Shown here: in pieces, positions 16,467 to 24,128 of the stretch
Numbering within the stretch: the first letter of the stretch is position 1
Layout: each line of letters opens with the position of its first letter
Assembly: GCA_009783865.1 (NCBI GenBank)
Contig: WRCR01000005.1
Location: 1-30,929, forward strand
Origin: Planctomycetaceae bacterium
GTDB taxonomy: Bacteria; Planctomycetota; Planctomycetia; Pirellulales; Thermoguttaceae
DNA length: 30,929 nucleotides
Direction: 5' to 3'
Translations under genes and position numbers: made by a program
The notes under the pieces: generated by a model
What the model saw: the letters and a program-made list of their open reading frames with translations, nothing else
Databases searched by the model: none
What the model was told of the DNA's origin: nothing

Positions 16467-19058
16467 TCACTTTGTTACTTCACGAAGAATCATCGGTCCG
16501 ACAAAGACGACAGACGCATGATGTCCGACAGCCCGCTTTTCCATAACGGTAAAAACGAAGTCGAGATGCTCCGCCCCCTTGGCGATTTCCGTTAAGTCAA
16601 TCGTCTTCCATTCCTTGCCCCGCTGGTCTAAAGCAATATCCTGTTCCCAAACGGGTCTTCCGTTGACAAATAAACTCATTGTACGAACATTCCGATATTG
16701 GTCGTCAATGCGGGTATCGGCAATGAATATGTCCGCAACCAGTTTGCCCGTGTGTTTCGGAACGGAAATGCTCGTCCGAATCTGTCCGTAATCACCGGCA
16801 GTTGTCGCAGTGTTCGCTGGCAAACCGATACCGGCGCACGAAACATCGAAGCGTTCAAACGCTCCGATAAGATATGAACCGATAATTGCCGTTGATTTCA
16901 GCCATTCATCCGGTTTGACTTCGAGCAGTTGTTTTCCGCCCGTCGGCGGCTTTTGCCAAGTTGCAAACAGTTGCTTCAAGTCATCCTCTTTTGCCTCTTC
17001 GTTATACGGCATCAACTTGTTGGCAGGAAGTGCCGTCAGCGATTTCCATGTTGCGGCATTTTGTTGAAGTTGCTTGGTCACTGCCTTTTCCACGGACTCC
17101 ATTTCCGTCTGCGCTTTCCAGTAGGAAATGTACTCACCGATGGCTTTAAGTTCACCGAGTTCTGTCTCAATTTTTTCCAACATCGTCAAAACCGGCTGGC
17201 GCATCTCTTTTCTGAGTTGTTCTACCTTCTCTTTAGCATTCTCCGTTTTTCCTTCTTGAACCAGCGTGGTATAAAGTTTATCCAGCGGTTGGAACTTATA
17301 TTCAGGATAATCAAGCGATGCCATCTTTCGTGCCAGTTCGGCTGTCGCCCGCATCGGTTCGAGATACACAAATTCCAATCGGTCGCGGTCAATGGCGGAT
17401 TCTTTCGGGGCAATCGCCGTGAGACGGTCAGCAAGTACACGCAGTTGTTCGGCTTGTTTGAGCGCCGCTTCGCGGTCTTTGATATCCTTCAATCGCGGAG
17501 GCCAATTCAAGTTCGGAGTGTACCGTATCCTCGGCAAAAGAAACTTGTTTTCCAAATCGGCAAGAATCTCATCATATTCGTAAGCAACGTCAACGCCGGC
17601 ATCGCCGTAGAGATACCGATACGCAGCCCGCCGCTGTTCCGTCCAATCGTGCTGCTTCGGATTCCACGCCCATTGTCCGAACATCACGACTTCGTATTCT
17701 TCGGGCCAACCATCGCAAACTGCCCAGAGCAGTGCTTGGTCAGTGTAGAGGTCGGCGTTGCGAACCATTTCATTTTCATAATCCGGTTTGCCCCAGCCGT
17801 GGGACATCGGAACCATATCGAGATAGCCCGGCTTGCCCTTTCGGGTGCTGACCATGATTCCGCCGGAATGGGAAATACCGCCTTGAATAGCACCGTCGGC
17901 TAAATTGAACCACCAGCCCGGCTTGAGTTTGATGCCCATGCTTTGCGCCATTTTCAAATCGCCTTCACAAGGAACTCGTGTGAAGAACCACAGAATTTCA
18001 TCGAATCCGGCGATTTTCGCCATTTCGTGATTTAGAGGTCTATCAATATGCTGGTATTCACGCAACGGCGGCGTGTAGGCAACCTTACGACCGGTCATAC
18101 CGTGTTTCTTTCCGAAGTCGAGAATTGTCCGTACCAAACCGTGCGGGTCTTCACCTGCTCCGGTGTCGTCCAGCGAAATCCAAATTCCGTCGACTCCCAA
18201 TTTAATTAGTTCATCAAAGGTTTTGAGCATGGCATCGTACTTCGTTTTCGGCACTGCGCAATCGACTGTCCCATAGACAAACAGACCGCGCCGGTGAAAT
18301 TCTTTAATCGCTTCCTGAATCGGCGGTACGTCAAGTGCCTGACCGGCGGGCAGTCCCATCGATGCCTTTCGCGCCGGATAGAAATAATTCTCCTTCACAT
18401 TAGGATTGTCCCGAATATCAGAAAAGTTAATCCGCGCTCTAATGTAAGCGTCCATCGCTCCGGGAACAAGATGATGATGCAGAACGGAATGCGGACGACC
18501 GCGCCAAGGAATACTGGGGAAATCCCGCACCGCTGCAACCTTTATTTTCACAGCGTCGCCGGACCGGCTCATTAAATCGAACAGTGCATCGCCGCCGTAG
18601 ACGACACCGAGTGCGTCGGAACCGCCGACTAACATTGTCTTGCGTTTTCCTTCCGTGAGAAATCTCAAGACGAAGCCGTTCATACCCGGCGATTTAGCAG
18701 TCAGTTCGATTTTTTCCGTTTCGCAAATCCGTTTGACAGCACTGTTTGTTGCCGGTTGTCCCATGAGGATAACCTGTTCAACGGCATTACCGATAGCGTT
18801 TTCGGATACAACAGCAACATCTTTGCCGAAACGCCGTTTCAAATGCAAACGCATTCTTTCGGCACCGTAGCGTTCCGTTTCGGAAGCGTCATTGCCGATG
18901 ATGATAGCCAATTTATCATCGGCAATGAGAGTCCACGATTCTCCCGTCGCGGCATACTCTTTCGGCAACGGAAATATTGGACATTTTTCTTCGGCTGCCT
19001 GCACAATTCCGAAAACCAAAGCGGCGATAAAAAACAGCGGCATCACTATTTTTTTCAT
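16467..19058 (-). CDS. Secreted GH84/GH20-like putative beta-N-acetylhexosaminidase
   Basis: This gene encodes 863 residues, with AGGAGAA upstream of the ATG and a clear signal peptide ending near GIVQAAEE (about 22). Residues 25-170 look like the alpha/beta domain that precedes GH20, GH84 and GH67 barrels (FPLPKEYAA, AERMRLHLKRRFG, GVVYGGDALFDLM). The barrel begins near residue 180 (FPSIPWRGRPHSVLHHH) and holds an adjacent acid pair D297-D298 in WISLDDTGAGED, as in GH84 enzymes, where two aspartates drive substrate-assisted cleavage of beta-GlcNAc. The usual GH84 opening GVVEGFYG is absent, so membership is approximate. A helical region (about 540-690) and a C-terminal beta domain (about 700-863) follow. 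It is the last gene of a three-gene operon, 46 bp after the serine hydrolase. It could also be an alpha-glucuronidase-like enzyme; the hydrolase type is inferred. Confidence 0.65.
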   Translation of the reverse strand: MKKIVMPLFFIAALVFGIVQAAEEKCPIFPLPKEYAATGESWTLIADDKLAIIIGNDASETERYGAERMRLHLKRRFGKDVAVVSENAIGNAVEQVILMGQPATNSAVKRICETEKIELTAKSPGMNGFVLRFLTEGKRKTMLVGGSDALGVVYGGDALFDLMSRSGDAVKIKVAAVRDFPSIPWRGRPHSVLHHHLVPGAMDAYIRARINFSDIRDNPNVKENYFYPARKASMGLPAGQALDVPPIQEAIKEFHRRGLFVYGTVDCAVPKTKYDAMLKTFDELIKLGVDGIWISLDDTGAGEDPHGLVRTILDFGKKHGMTGRKVAYTPPLREYQHIDRPLNHEMAKIAGFDEILWFFTRVPCEGDLKMAQSMGIKLKPGWWFNLADGAIQGGISHSGGIMVSTRKGKPGYLDMVPMSHGWGKPDYENEMVRNADLYTDQALLWAVCDGWPEEYEVVMFGQWAWNPKQHDWTEQRRAAYRYLYGDAGVDVAYEYDEILADLENKFLLPRIRYTPNLNWPPRLKDIKDREAALKQAEQLRVLADRLTAIAPKESAIDRDRLEFVYLEPMRATAELARKMASLDYPEYKFQPLDKLYTTLVQEGKTENAKEKVEQLRKEMRQPVLTMLEKIETELGELKAIGEYISYWKAQTEMESVEKAVTKQLQQNAATWKSLTALPANKLMPYNEEAKEDDLKQLFATWQKPPTGGKQLLEVKPDEWLKSTAIIGSYLIGAFERFDVSCAGIGLPANTATTAGDYGQIRTSISVPKHTGKLVADIFIADTRIDDQYRNVRTMSLFVNGRPVWEQDIALDQRGKEWKTIDLTEIAKGAEHLDFVFTVMEKRAVGHHASVVFVGPMILREVTK

Positions 19059-19104
19059 AATTTTTCTCCTGAACTTAGGTGAATATAAAAATCATTTCAA
19101 AACA

Positions 19105-20232
19105 TTATTTATCTGTTATCGAATCGATGACAACATCGCCGATTTTCGAAGCGAGCGGGTACACAGCCCGATTCGTTTTGTTGCTCAAAAATATCGTGAA
19201 GACATCGTACTTCGGGTCTATCCAAAAAGCGTTTCCTGTCCAACCGCCGTGCCCATAAGCACTTGGCGACATCTTTGTTGGTCGGTGAACATCCCGTTCA
19301 TGTTTCATTGCCCAGCCGAGTCCGCGAAAGCCGCCCGGTATTGTATTCGGCGCGGTCATATTCTTCACGGTGTTCTTGTCAAAGATACGTTTGCCGGTTT
19401 GCGATTCTCCCTGATTGAGCATCATTACTGCGAAAAGAGCAAGGTCATCGGCTGTCGAAAACAGTCCGGCATTACCGGAGATGCCGCCCAGCGCAAACGC
19501 TTGAAAGTCGTTCACTTGTCCCGGCTTGCGGTCACCGAGTTTGCTGGCAACCGTTATTGCCGCCCGTTGTGAAAGAACTTCGTCCGGTAGAAAACACGTC
19601 TCATTCATACCGAGCGGCTTGTAAATGTTTTCCCGCGTGAAGTCGTTCAGGTTTTGCCCTGAAACACGTTCTACGATTTCACCGAGCATAATGAACGATG
19701 CACAGGAATAAACGTAACTTTCTCCCGGCTTGGATTTCGGTTCCATCGTCAGAAGACGTTCTTTGAATTCTTTCGCATTGCTCAAATCGCCGCCGGGTCC
19801 CTGAAGAAAACCGCCGACATGCGTCAAGAGATGCCGTATCGTTATTGTCCGTTTTTCCGGTGTATCGAATTCCTTCAGATACAAGGCAGCCGCATCGTCG
19901 ATGTTTAGTTTTCCTTGTTGAGCGAGAAGCATAATCGCCGTTCCCGTTGCAACGGGCTTCGTTACCGAAGCGAGGTCAAATACAGTATCGGTTTTTTTAT
20001 CATCGTAGGATTTCAGAAAAGCGATTTTTCCATGTCGTCCGACGCAAACTATGCAGCCCTTGCCGAGCAATACTTTTTCGTCCGCAAGGGCTTCTTCCGC
20101 CAGACCATCAATTTTGGCAAGCACCGTCTCGTCGAGTGCAACCTCGGACGGTTTGCAGCGCGGAAGTTGTTCTGCGTCCACTATTGTCGGCAGAAACAGA
20201 AACACGAACAGTAAAAGCGAAAGTCGTTTCAT
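19105..20232 (-). CDS. Secreted serine hydrolase, class C beta-lactamase family
   Basis: This gene encodes 375 residues with a signal peptide (MKRLSLLLFVFLFLPTIVDAE) and AGGAGA before the ATG. Motifs of the beta-lactamase / DD-peptidase fold (PF00144) are visible: nucleophile S89 with K92 in ASVTKPVATG, Y175 in YVYSCASF (YSC in place of the common YxN), and H328 in GHGGWTGNAFWIDP (the HxG in place of KTG). FxxGGxxGNAGLFSTADDLALF near 260 is also typical. Members include penicillin-binding proteins, esterases and peptidases. Its place between two glycosidase genes, 10 bp after the GH89-like gene, suggests de-esterification or peptide trimming of the same glycan, or peptidoglycan-related work, rather than antibiotic resistance. 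The fold is certain; the substrate is unknown. Confidence 0.9.
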   Translation of the reverse strand: MKRLSLLLFVFLFLPTIVDAEQLPRCKPSEVALDETVLAKIDGLAEEALADEKVLLGKGCIVCVGRHGKIAFLKSYDDKKTDTVFDLASVTKPVATGTAIMLLAQQGKLNIDDAAALYLKEFDTPEKRTITIRHLLTHVGGFLQGPGGDLSNAKEFKERLLTMEPKSKPGESYVYSCASFIMLGEIVERVSGQNLNDFTRENIYKPLGMNETCFLPDEVLSQRAAITVASKLGDRKPGQVNDFQAFALGGISGNAGLFSTADDLALFAVMMLNQGESQTGKRIFDKNTVKNMTAPNTIPGGFRGLGWAMKHERDVHRPTKMSPSAYGHGGWTGNAFWIDPKYDVFTIFLSNKTNRAVYPLASKIGDVVIDSITDK

Positions 20233-20242
20233 AAGGTTCTCC

Positions 20243-22579
20243 TCATTTCAACAGTTTCTCGGCACTCTCCGTAAGTTCCAGCATGATTTTGCGGTACTGT
20301 TCTGTTGTTCGCGGAACGGTCGGCTTCATTTCGGCGAGCGGCTTTTGCAGAATATCCGCAAAGGCGGCGGCACGCTTCTTTTGCAAAGTTTCCAAGTCGA
20401 ATTTTCCCGCGGCATCACCCGCTTCAACCATGGCTGTTGCCGCTTCGGCATACGCCTTCACAATCGGAAGATAACAATGAGCGAACAACTCGTACTGATA
20501 CGAAGCACAATAATTGTTGGCAGCATTGTTAATGAGTGTCTTCTCAAAGTGCGGATTCACTTCGGAAACCGTCTTGAGCCGTTCAAATGTCGCATTCATC
20601 GAATAATCATCATGAAGAGCCAAGAGGTCGCGGAACAATTCCCAATGCCGCTGAAAATTGGCAACGGCAACGCCGACATCTTCTTTTGCCGCTTTGCCTT
20701 CCCGCCAGTTTTTCAGCGTAACGTTGATATTGAGAATCGAAAGTATCGCCAGTTTATTCGCTGTTGTCCTTGCAATGTCAATGGAATCCCGCTTGATAAA
20801 CGGCTTGGCATCGTCAAACGGCAACTCCGCAAGAGCGCGGTACAATGCCGGTGTCTCCGCCAGTTTTTCGGCAAAGGTCTTTCGCAACTCTGTTCGGTCG
20901 GTTGCGGTGAAAAAAATTGCCGGATTCGAAAAAGACCATACAATCGACGGATTCCATGCTTCTTGATATTTATACGGATAGGTACACGGCAGGAACGTCT
21001 TCCAGATTTTCAACATCGTTTCCGCATCTTCTCTATACCGTGTTTTGCATAGACGCTCAACCGCGTGAATCGGACTCGGCTGGTCGGGCTTCCAAGCGTT
21101 GTGAGGAAAGTATTCGAGCATCAGAATATCGGCGTGCGACATTTCAGGCCAAAAAATGTATCCCTTGCAGAACGGGTCGTCTTTGGAAAGCGCAATCCGC
21201 TCTTCAATGATGTCATAGTTGGCGCGAATATCCGCAGCGGCTTCCAATGCTTCGAAAATGCCGAATACGTATGGAAAGTTGCCGATAACGTTCCAGTTGG
21301 TGTAATTCCTCGGTCCGATGGTGTCCGCTTCGTAATCCCAGATGATGGTTTTGGCAGGGTCAAGTTCCTTAATCAATTCCGGCACCTCTTCGGGACTCCA
21401 TTGATTGTGAAAATCCCAGCCAGCAAGCAGAATGGGAGCGTTAGGATATTTCGACCGAACCTGATTGATTAGGCGACGGTACGTGTACAACTTGATTTCA
21501 AGATTGTCTTCCTTCTCTTTGAACATGCGGCGTTCAGCAAGACCGATGGTATGAAACAGTTCCGGCTTGCCGTAATTCTCTATGTGCGCCTCGGTCAATT
21601 TGAAATAAAGGTCAAGCCACTTGTCATCACGAATATCCCAGACGAGTCCCGTTTTTTCTCCGTATCCTCCGCCGGATTGAACAAGGAAATCCGGTTTGAA
21701 ATGTTCCAAAAACGCAATCGGTGTGCGGCTGTACCAATGCGTCATTGTTCCGAAATCCTCCGGGTGCATCAAATCGCGGTCAAAAGCGTAGCGCAAAAGA
21801 TTTTTGCGGAGTTCGCCCCGATATTTCAGCGACCAAGATGGCGTGCGGTCATCATAACCGTAAGTTGCTTCAGGCAGCCGCTGGTCGTTGCCGGGATACG
21901 GCACGACATCGGGAAACGCCTTTTGAAACACATCGTCCATGCCGATACGGAGCATAAACACGTTGAGACGTTTTTTAACAATCCAATTGATTTCCTGTTC
22001 CCAATCCTTCGGTCCCCAATGTTCTGCTTGAAAACGTGTCAAACTGCGGTGAGCAAAGTAGCGCAATCCCCGATATTCAAAACGCGGTGTCTCGGCAACA
22101 TCCAGACCGGTAATGTCGAGCGGTGATGCCGATTTCGGGACTACATCGCCGTCCCAAAACCAAGAGCAGTTGCCGCGCTCTTCAAAGAAATGATAAACAC
22201 CGTAAAGCGTTGCCCTGCCTCTACCTCCGGCAATAAACAGTAAATTGCGTTCACCATCTTTAACCGAGAGCAAGTGATAATCATCAGTTCCTGTTCTAAT
22301 ACGGAACGGACGCAGGACTTTTTTCTCGATCCGGTCGCGGCAGAAACGGTTGACCGCATCGGAACCGATGACAACGAAGTGGTCGGTATCATTCGGTTCT
22401 GTGACAATCGGCAGTTTGAGTCCTGTGCATTGTTCGTAATACTTTTGGAACTCTTCTGCGGCAATGTCGTAGGGCTTGCCCCGCTCGATTGGTTTGAGGA
22501 TTTTCAACTCCGCCGCCTGCAAGTTAGCGGCAATGATGAGCAATACTGGAATTAACAAGAAACAATAAAATCGTGACAT
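20243..22579 (-). CDS. Second GH89-like (NAGLU-family) secreted protein, divergent
   Basis: This gene encodes 778 residues from the ATG at 22579. That start has GGAGGT four bases upstream and gives a clean signal peptide (MSRFYCFLLIPVLLIIAANLQAAE); an upstream in-frame ATG at 22621 is rejected. An N-terminal domain (AAEEFQKYYEQCTG, GRGRATLYGVYHFFEE, about 35-150) precedes a barrel that aligns with the GH89 protein at 2135-4822: FEYRGLRYFAHRSL / DWEQEINWIVKKRLNVFML matches YYFNYCAFSYTL / DWERMIDLMALYGIN. Glutamates at the catalytic sites can be matched: E349 (HTIGLAERRMF) with E310, and E479 (FWPEMSHADI) with E445. The C-terminal 250 or so residues are helical. It could cleave alpha-GlcNAc or a related uronic or amino sugar. 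It is the first gene of a three-gene operon under operator copy A. The homology is my own alignment by eye, so the specific activity is uncertain. Confidence 0.75.
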   Translation of the reverse strand: MSRFYCFLLIPVLLIIAANLQAAELKILKPIERGKPYDIAAEEFQKYYEQCTGLKLPIVTEPNDTDHFVVIGSDAVNRFCRDRIEKKVLRPFRIRTGTDDYHLLSVKDGERNLLFIAGGRGRATLYGVYHFFEERGNCSWFWDGDVVPKSASPLDITGLDVAETPRFEYRGLRYFAHRSLTRFQAEHWGPKDWEQEINWIVKKRLNVFMLRIGMDDVFQKAFPDVVPYPGNDQRLPEATYGYDDRTPSWSLKYRGELRKNLLRYAFDRDLMHPEDFGTMTHWYSRTPIAFLEHFKPDFLVQSGGGYGEKTGLVWDIRDDKWLDLYFKLTEAHIENYGKPELFHTIGLAERRMFKEKEDNLEIKLYTYRRLINQVRSKYPNAPILLAGWDFHNQWSPEEVPELIKELDPAKTIIWDYEADTIGPRNYTNWNVIGNFPYVFGIFEALEAAADIRANYDIIEERIALSKDDPFCKGYIFWPEMSHADILMLEYFPHNAWKPDQPSPIHAVERLCKTRYREDAETMLKIWKTFLPCTYPYKYQEAWNPSIVWSFSNPAIFFTATDRTELRKTFAEKLAETPALYRALAELPFDDAKPFIKRDSIDIARTTANKLAILSILNINVTLKNWREGKAAKEDVGVAVANFQRHWELFRDLLALHDDYSMNATFERLKTVSEVNPHFEKTLINNAANNYCASYQYELFAHCYLPIVKAYAEAATAMVEAGDAAGKFDLETLQKKRAAAFADILQKPLAEMKPTVPRTTEQYRKIMLELTESAEKLLK

Positions 22580-22619
22580 GATAACCTCCGAAAATTGAAT
22601 GAAAGGAATTAACACTGAC

Positions 22620-22648
22620 AAAATATCAGATTAGAAAGATATTGTCAA
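22620..22648 (-). promoter_or_regulatory. Sigma-70-type promoter of the GH89-like operon
   Basis: Reading the minus strand, TTGACA (22643-22648) is followed after 17 bp by TATTTT (22620-22625). The predicted start lies about 33 nt before the ATG at 22579. The operator copy A lies directly upstream. This is seen in sequence; activity is inferred. Confidence 0.7.
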
Positions 22649-22681
22649 TGTAATTTTCCGCAAAATTCATACAATTTTGCG
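22644..22681 (-). promoter_or_regulatory. Shared regulatory element, copy A (operator of GH89-like operon)
   Basis: This 38-bp block is identical to copy C (25310-25347) and related to copy B (24050-24087). Its core (22659-22681) is an inverted repeat with 9-bp arms, CGCAAAATT and AATTTTGCG, separated by 5 bp. The centre lies 22 bp upstream of the first base of the -35 hexamer, near -57, which fits an activator site. On the minus strand ATTACATTGAC links the palindrome and the -35 box and is kept in all three copies. Confidence 0.85.
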
Positions 22682-22717
22682 CAAAGGCAATATAAACACT
22701 TTGAATCAATTGGAGAT

Positions 22718-23944
22718 TTAAACTCGCACAAATATTTTTTGCCGGTACATCCAGAAAAGAATCAGCCAGTTGATGAGCAACACCACCGCTCCGATGAAGA
22801 GCGGCTCGTATACTGCACCGAACCATTTGAAGAAATCGCCGCCAAGGTGAATTTTCAGATTTTTGATAAAATATGAATTCAAGGCAGTGCTGGCAATACA
22901 GTAGGCAACGATTGAGTTTGAACCGATGACTATCAGCGGAAAGAAAGGTTTCCTGCATCGAAGAACGTCAAGCACCAGGTGGAAACCGGCAAGAAACAGA
23001 AAGCAGAAACCAGTGCTGAAGAGAACCCACGATGGTGTTCCAATTCGTTTGACAATCGGGCAAATCCCCAGGAAACCGCAAAGCCACCCGATGAGCAAGC
23101 ACACGATGCCAAGCAGAACGAAAACCCCGATTTTCTTAGCGTCACTTCGATTGCTCAGCAATATGTTGCCTGCCAGTAGACCGAGAATCATGGTTCCCAG
23201 TGATGAAATAGAACTTAGTGTCGGATAGCCGCCGCTGTCAAATATAAAGGGGGACTTTCGCGGAAACAAGTTCAAGAACCACACGTCAAACGCCCAGCCA
23301 AGGTTTGTGTTTTTGTTCCAATGGGCGGCGAAACCGACGGCGTTATGTTCCCAATCGGGTGAAACGCCGGTTTTCGACCAGTCAAAACCCGGTCCCGGCA
23401 ACGGATACGCGGCAAAAGCCGCCCAATAACCGACAAGAATTGCAACAAGAACACCGACCTGCACTCGTACGGTACAGAAAGCTAGCAGGAACAGGAAACC
23501 ATAGCCGACTCCGATACGTGTCAGTGTGTTTATGAAGGTCCAGTTTGTCTGGCTGCTGCCCTGAGATACAAGAAAAACGCCGAGCAAGACCAACACAAAA
23601 GCCCGTTGAAAGGCATGAACCGTCATACTGGTGTATGATTGCCCTCGGGCTATTCGTGAAGCGATGGAAAATGGTACCGCCACACCGACCAAAAATACAA
23701 ACCCCGGATAAATCAAGTCGTGTAAGGTACAGCCCGTCCACGGAACGTGTGATTGTTGAAATGCCAAAAAACGCCAGAAGCCGCCCCAAAAGGTTTGTTC
23801 TTCGGCAAACTTTGCGGCGACCTTACTGAAATGAAGTATTTCGGCAAGCATCAAGAACATGACGAAACCGCGAAAAGCATCAATCGACGACAAACGTTGG
23901 GGCGGCAACGGGGAGACGGTTGGAGGGTCTGCTGTTTTTTCCAT
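22718..23944 (-). CDS. Membrane acyltransferase, DUF5009 / HGSNAT (NagX-like) family
   Basis: This gene encodes 408 residues from the ATG at 23944, which has AGGTGA 7 bases upstream; an in-frame ATG at 23977 is rejected. The family signature RLSSIDAFRGFVMFLML is near the N-terminus, followed by SHVPWTGCTLHDLIYPGFVFLVGVAVPFS (about 78-106) and IVIGSNSIVAYC near the C-terminus. About ten membrane helices are expected. Human HGSNAT moves acetyl from cytoplasmic acetyl-CoA across the membrane onto terminal alpha-glucosamine; bacterial relatives (NagX) are linked to GlcNAc/GlcN use. The neighbouring GH89 genes make an analogous acetylate-then-cleave route likely. It has its own promoter with operator copy B. 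The family is secure; the acceptor is inferred. Confidence 0.88.
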   Translation of the reverse strand: MEKTADPPTVSPLPPQRLSSIDAFRGFVMFLMLAEILHFSKVAAKFAEEQTFWGGFWRFLAFQQSHVPWTGCTLHDLIYPGFVFLVGVAVPFSIASRIARGQSYTSMTVHAFQRAFVLVLLGVFLVSQGSSQTNWTFINTLTRIGVGYGFLFLLAFCTVRVQVGVLVAILVGYWAAFAAYPLPGPGFDWSKTGVSPDWEHNAVGFAAHWNKNTNLGWAFDVWFLNLFPRKSPFIFDSGGYPTLSSISSLGTMILGLLAGNILLSNRSDAKKIGVFVLLGIVCLLIGWLCGFLGICPIVKRIGTPSWVLFSTGFCFLFLAGFHLVLDVLRCRKPFFPLIVIGSNSIVAYCIASTALNSYFIKNLKIHLGGDFFKWFGAVYEPLFIGAVVLLINWLILFWMYRQKIFVRV

Positions 23945-24025
23945 AATGTCACCTGTGACGTAAACTTTGTATAGCAACGAAACACTATACCACCGAAAAA
24001 TTGAGCGAAACGAAACGGCACTGAC

Positions 24026-24054
24026 AATGTATCCGATTAAAATAGTGTTGTCAA
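24026..24054 (-). promoter_or_regulatory. Sigma-70-type promoter of the acyltransferase gene
   Basis: On the minus strand TTGACA (24049-24054) is followed after 17 bp by TACATT (24026-24031). The distance to the operator centre is the same as in copy A. Confidence 0.6.
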
Positions 24055-24087
24055 TGTAATGTTCAGCAATTGAAATACAACTTTGCG
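24050..24087 (-). promoter_or_regulatory. Shared regulatory element, copy B (diverged operator of the acyltransferase gene)
   Basis: The core 24065-24087 matches copies A and C at 16 of 23 positions. The outer half-sites GCAA and TTTGCG and the spacer-side ATACAA are kept, while the inner left arm has changed. The GTCAATGTAAT flank is conserved. Its position relative to the -35 box is identical to the other copies, which suggests a weaker site for the same regulator. Confidence 0.7.
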
Positions 24088-24098
24088 CAGAATATGAG

Positions 24099-24118
24099 CG
24101 GCGGTGATATCTCCGCCG
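24099..24118 (-). terminator. Stem-loop after the Tat GH20-like gene
   Basis: CGGCGG and CCGCCG pair around an 8-nt loop, 10 nt after the stop codon of the minus-strand gene at 24129. There is no T-run, so termination is only suggested. It separates that gene from operator copy B. Confidence 0.45.
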
Positions 24119-24128
24119 GTGTTTGCGT

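Noticed and set aside
16929..17903. 324-codon open frame on the plus strand inside the GH84-like gene
   Set aside because: It is fully antisense to a gene with a signal peptide, ribosome binding site and family motifs; its translation is rich in Arg, Cys and Phe and has no domain.
16467..19058. Reading this gene as a GH67 alpha-glucuronidase
   Set aside because: The N-terminal domain is compatible, but the adjacent Asp-Asp site fits GH84-type hexosaminidases better; kept as an alternative only.
20051..21052. 333-codon open frame on the plus strand antisense to the serine hydrolase and GH89-like genes
   Set aside because: It crosses the boundary of two real genes, and the protein is Arg/Cys-rich with no recognisable motif.
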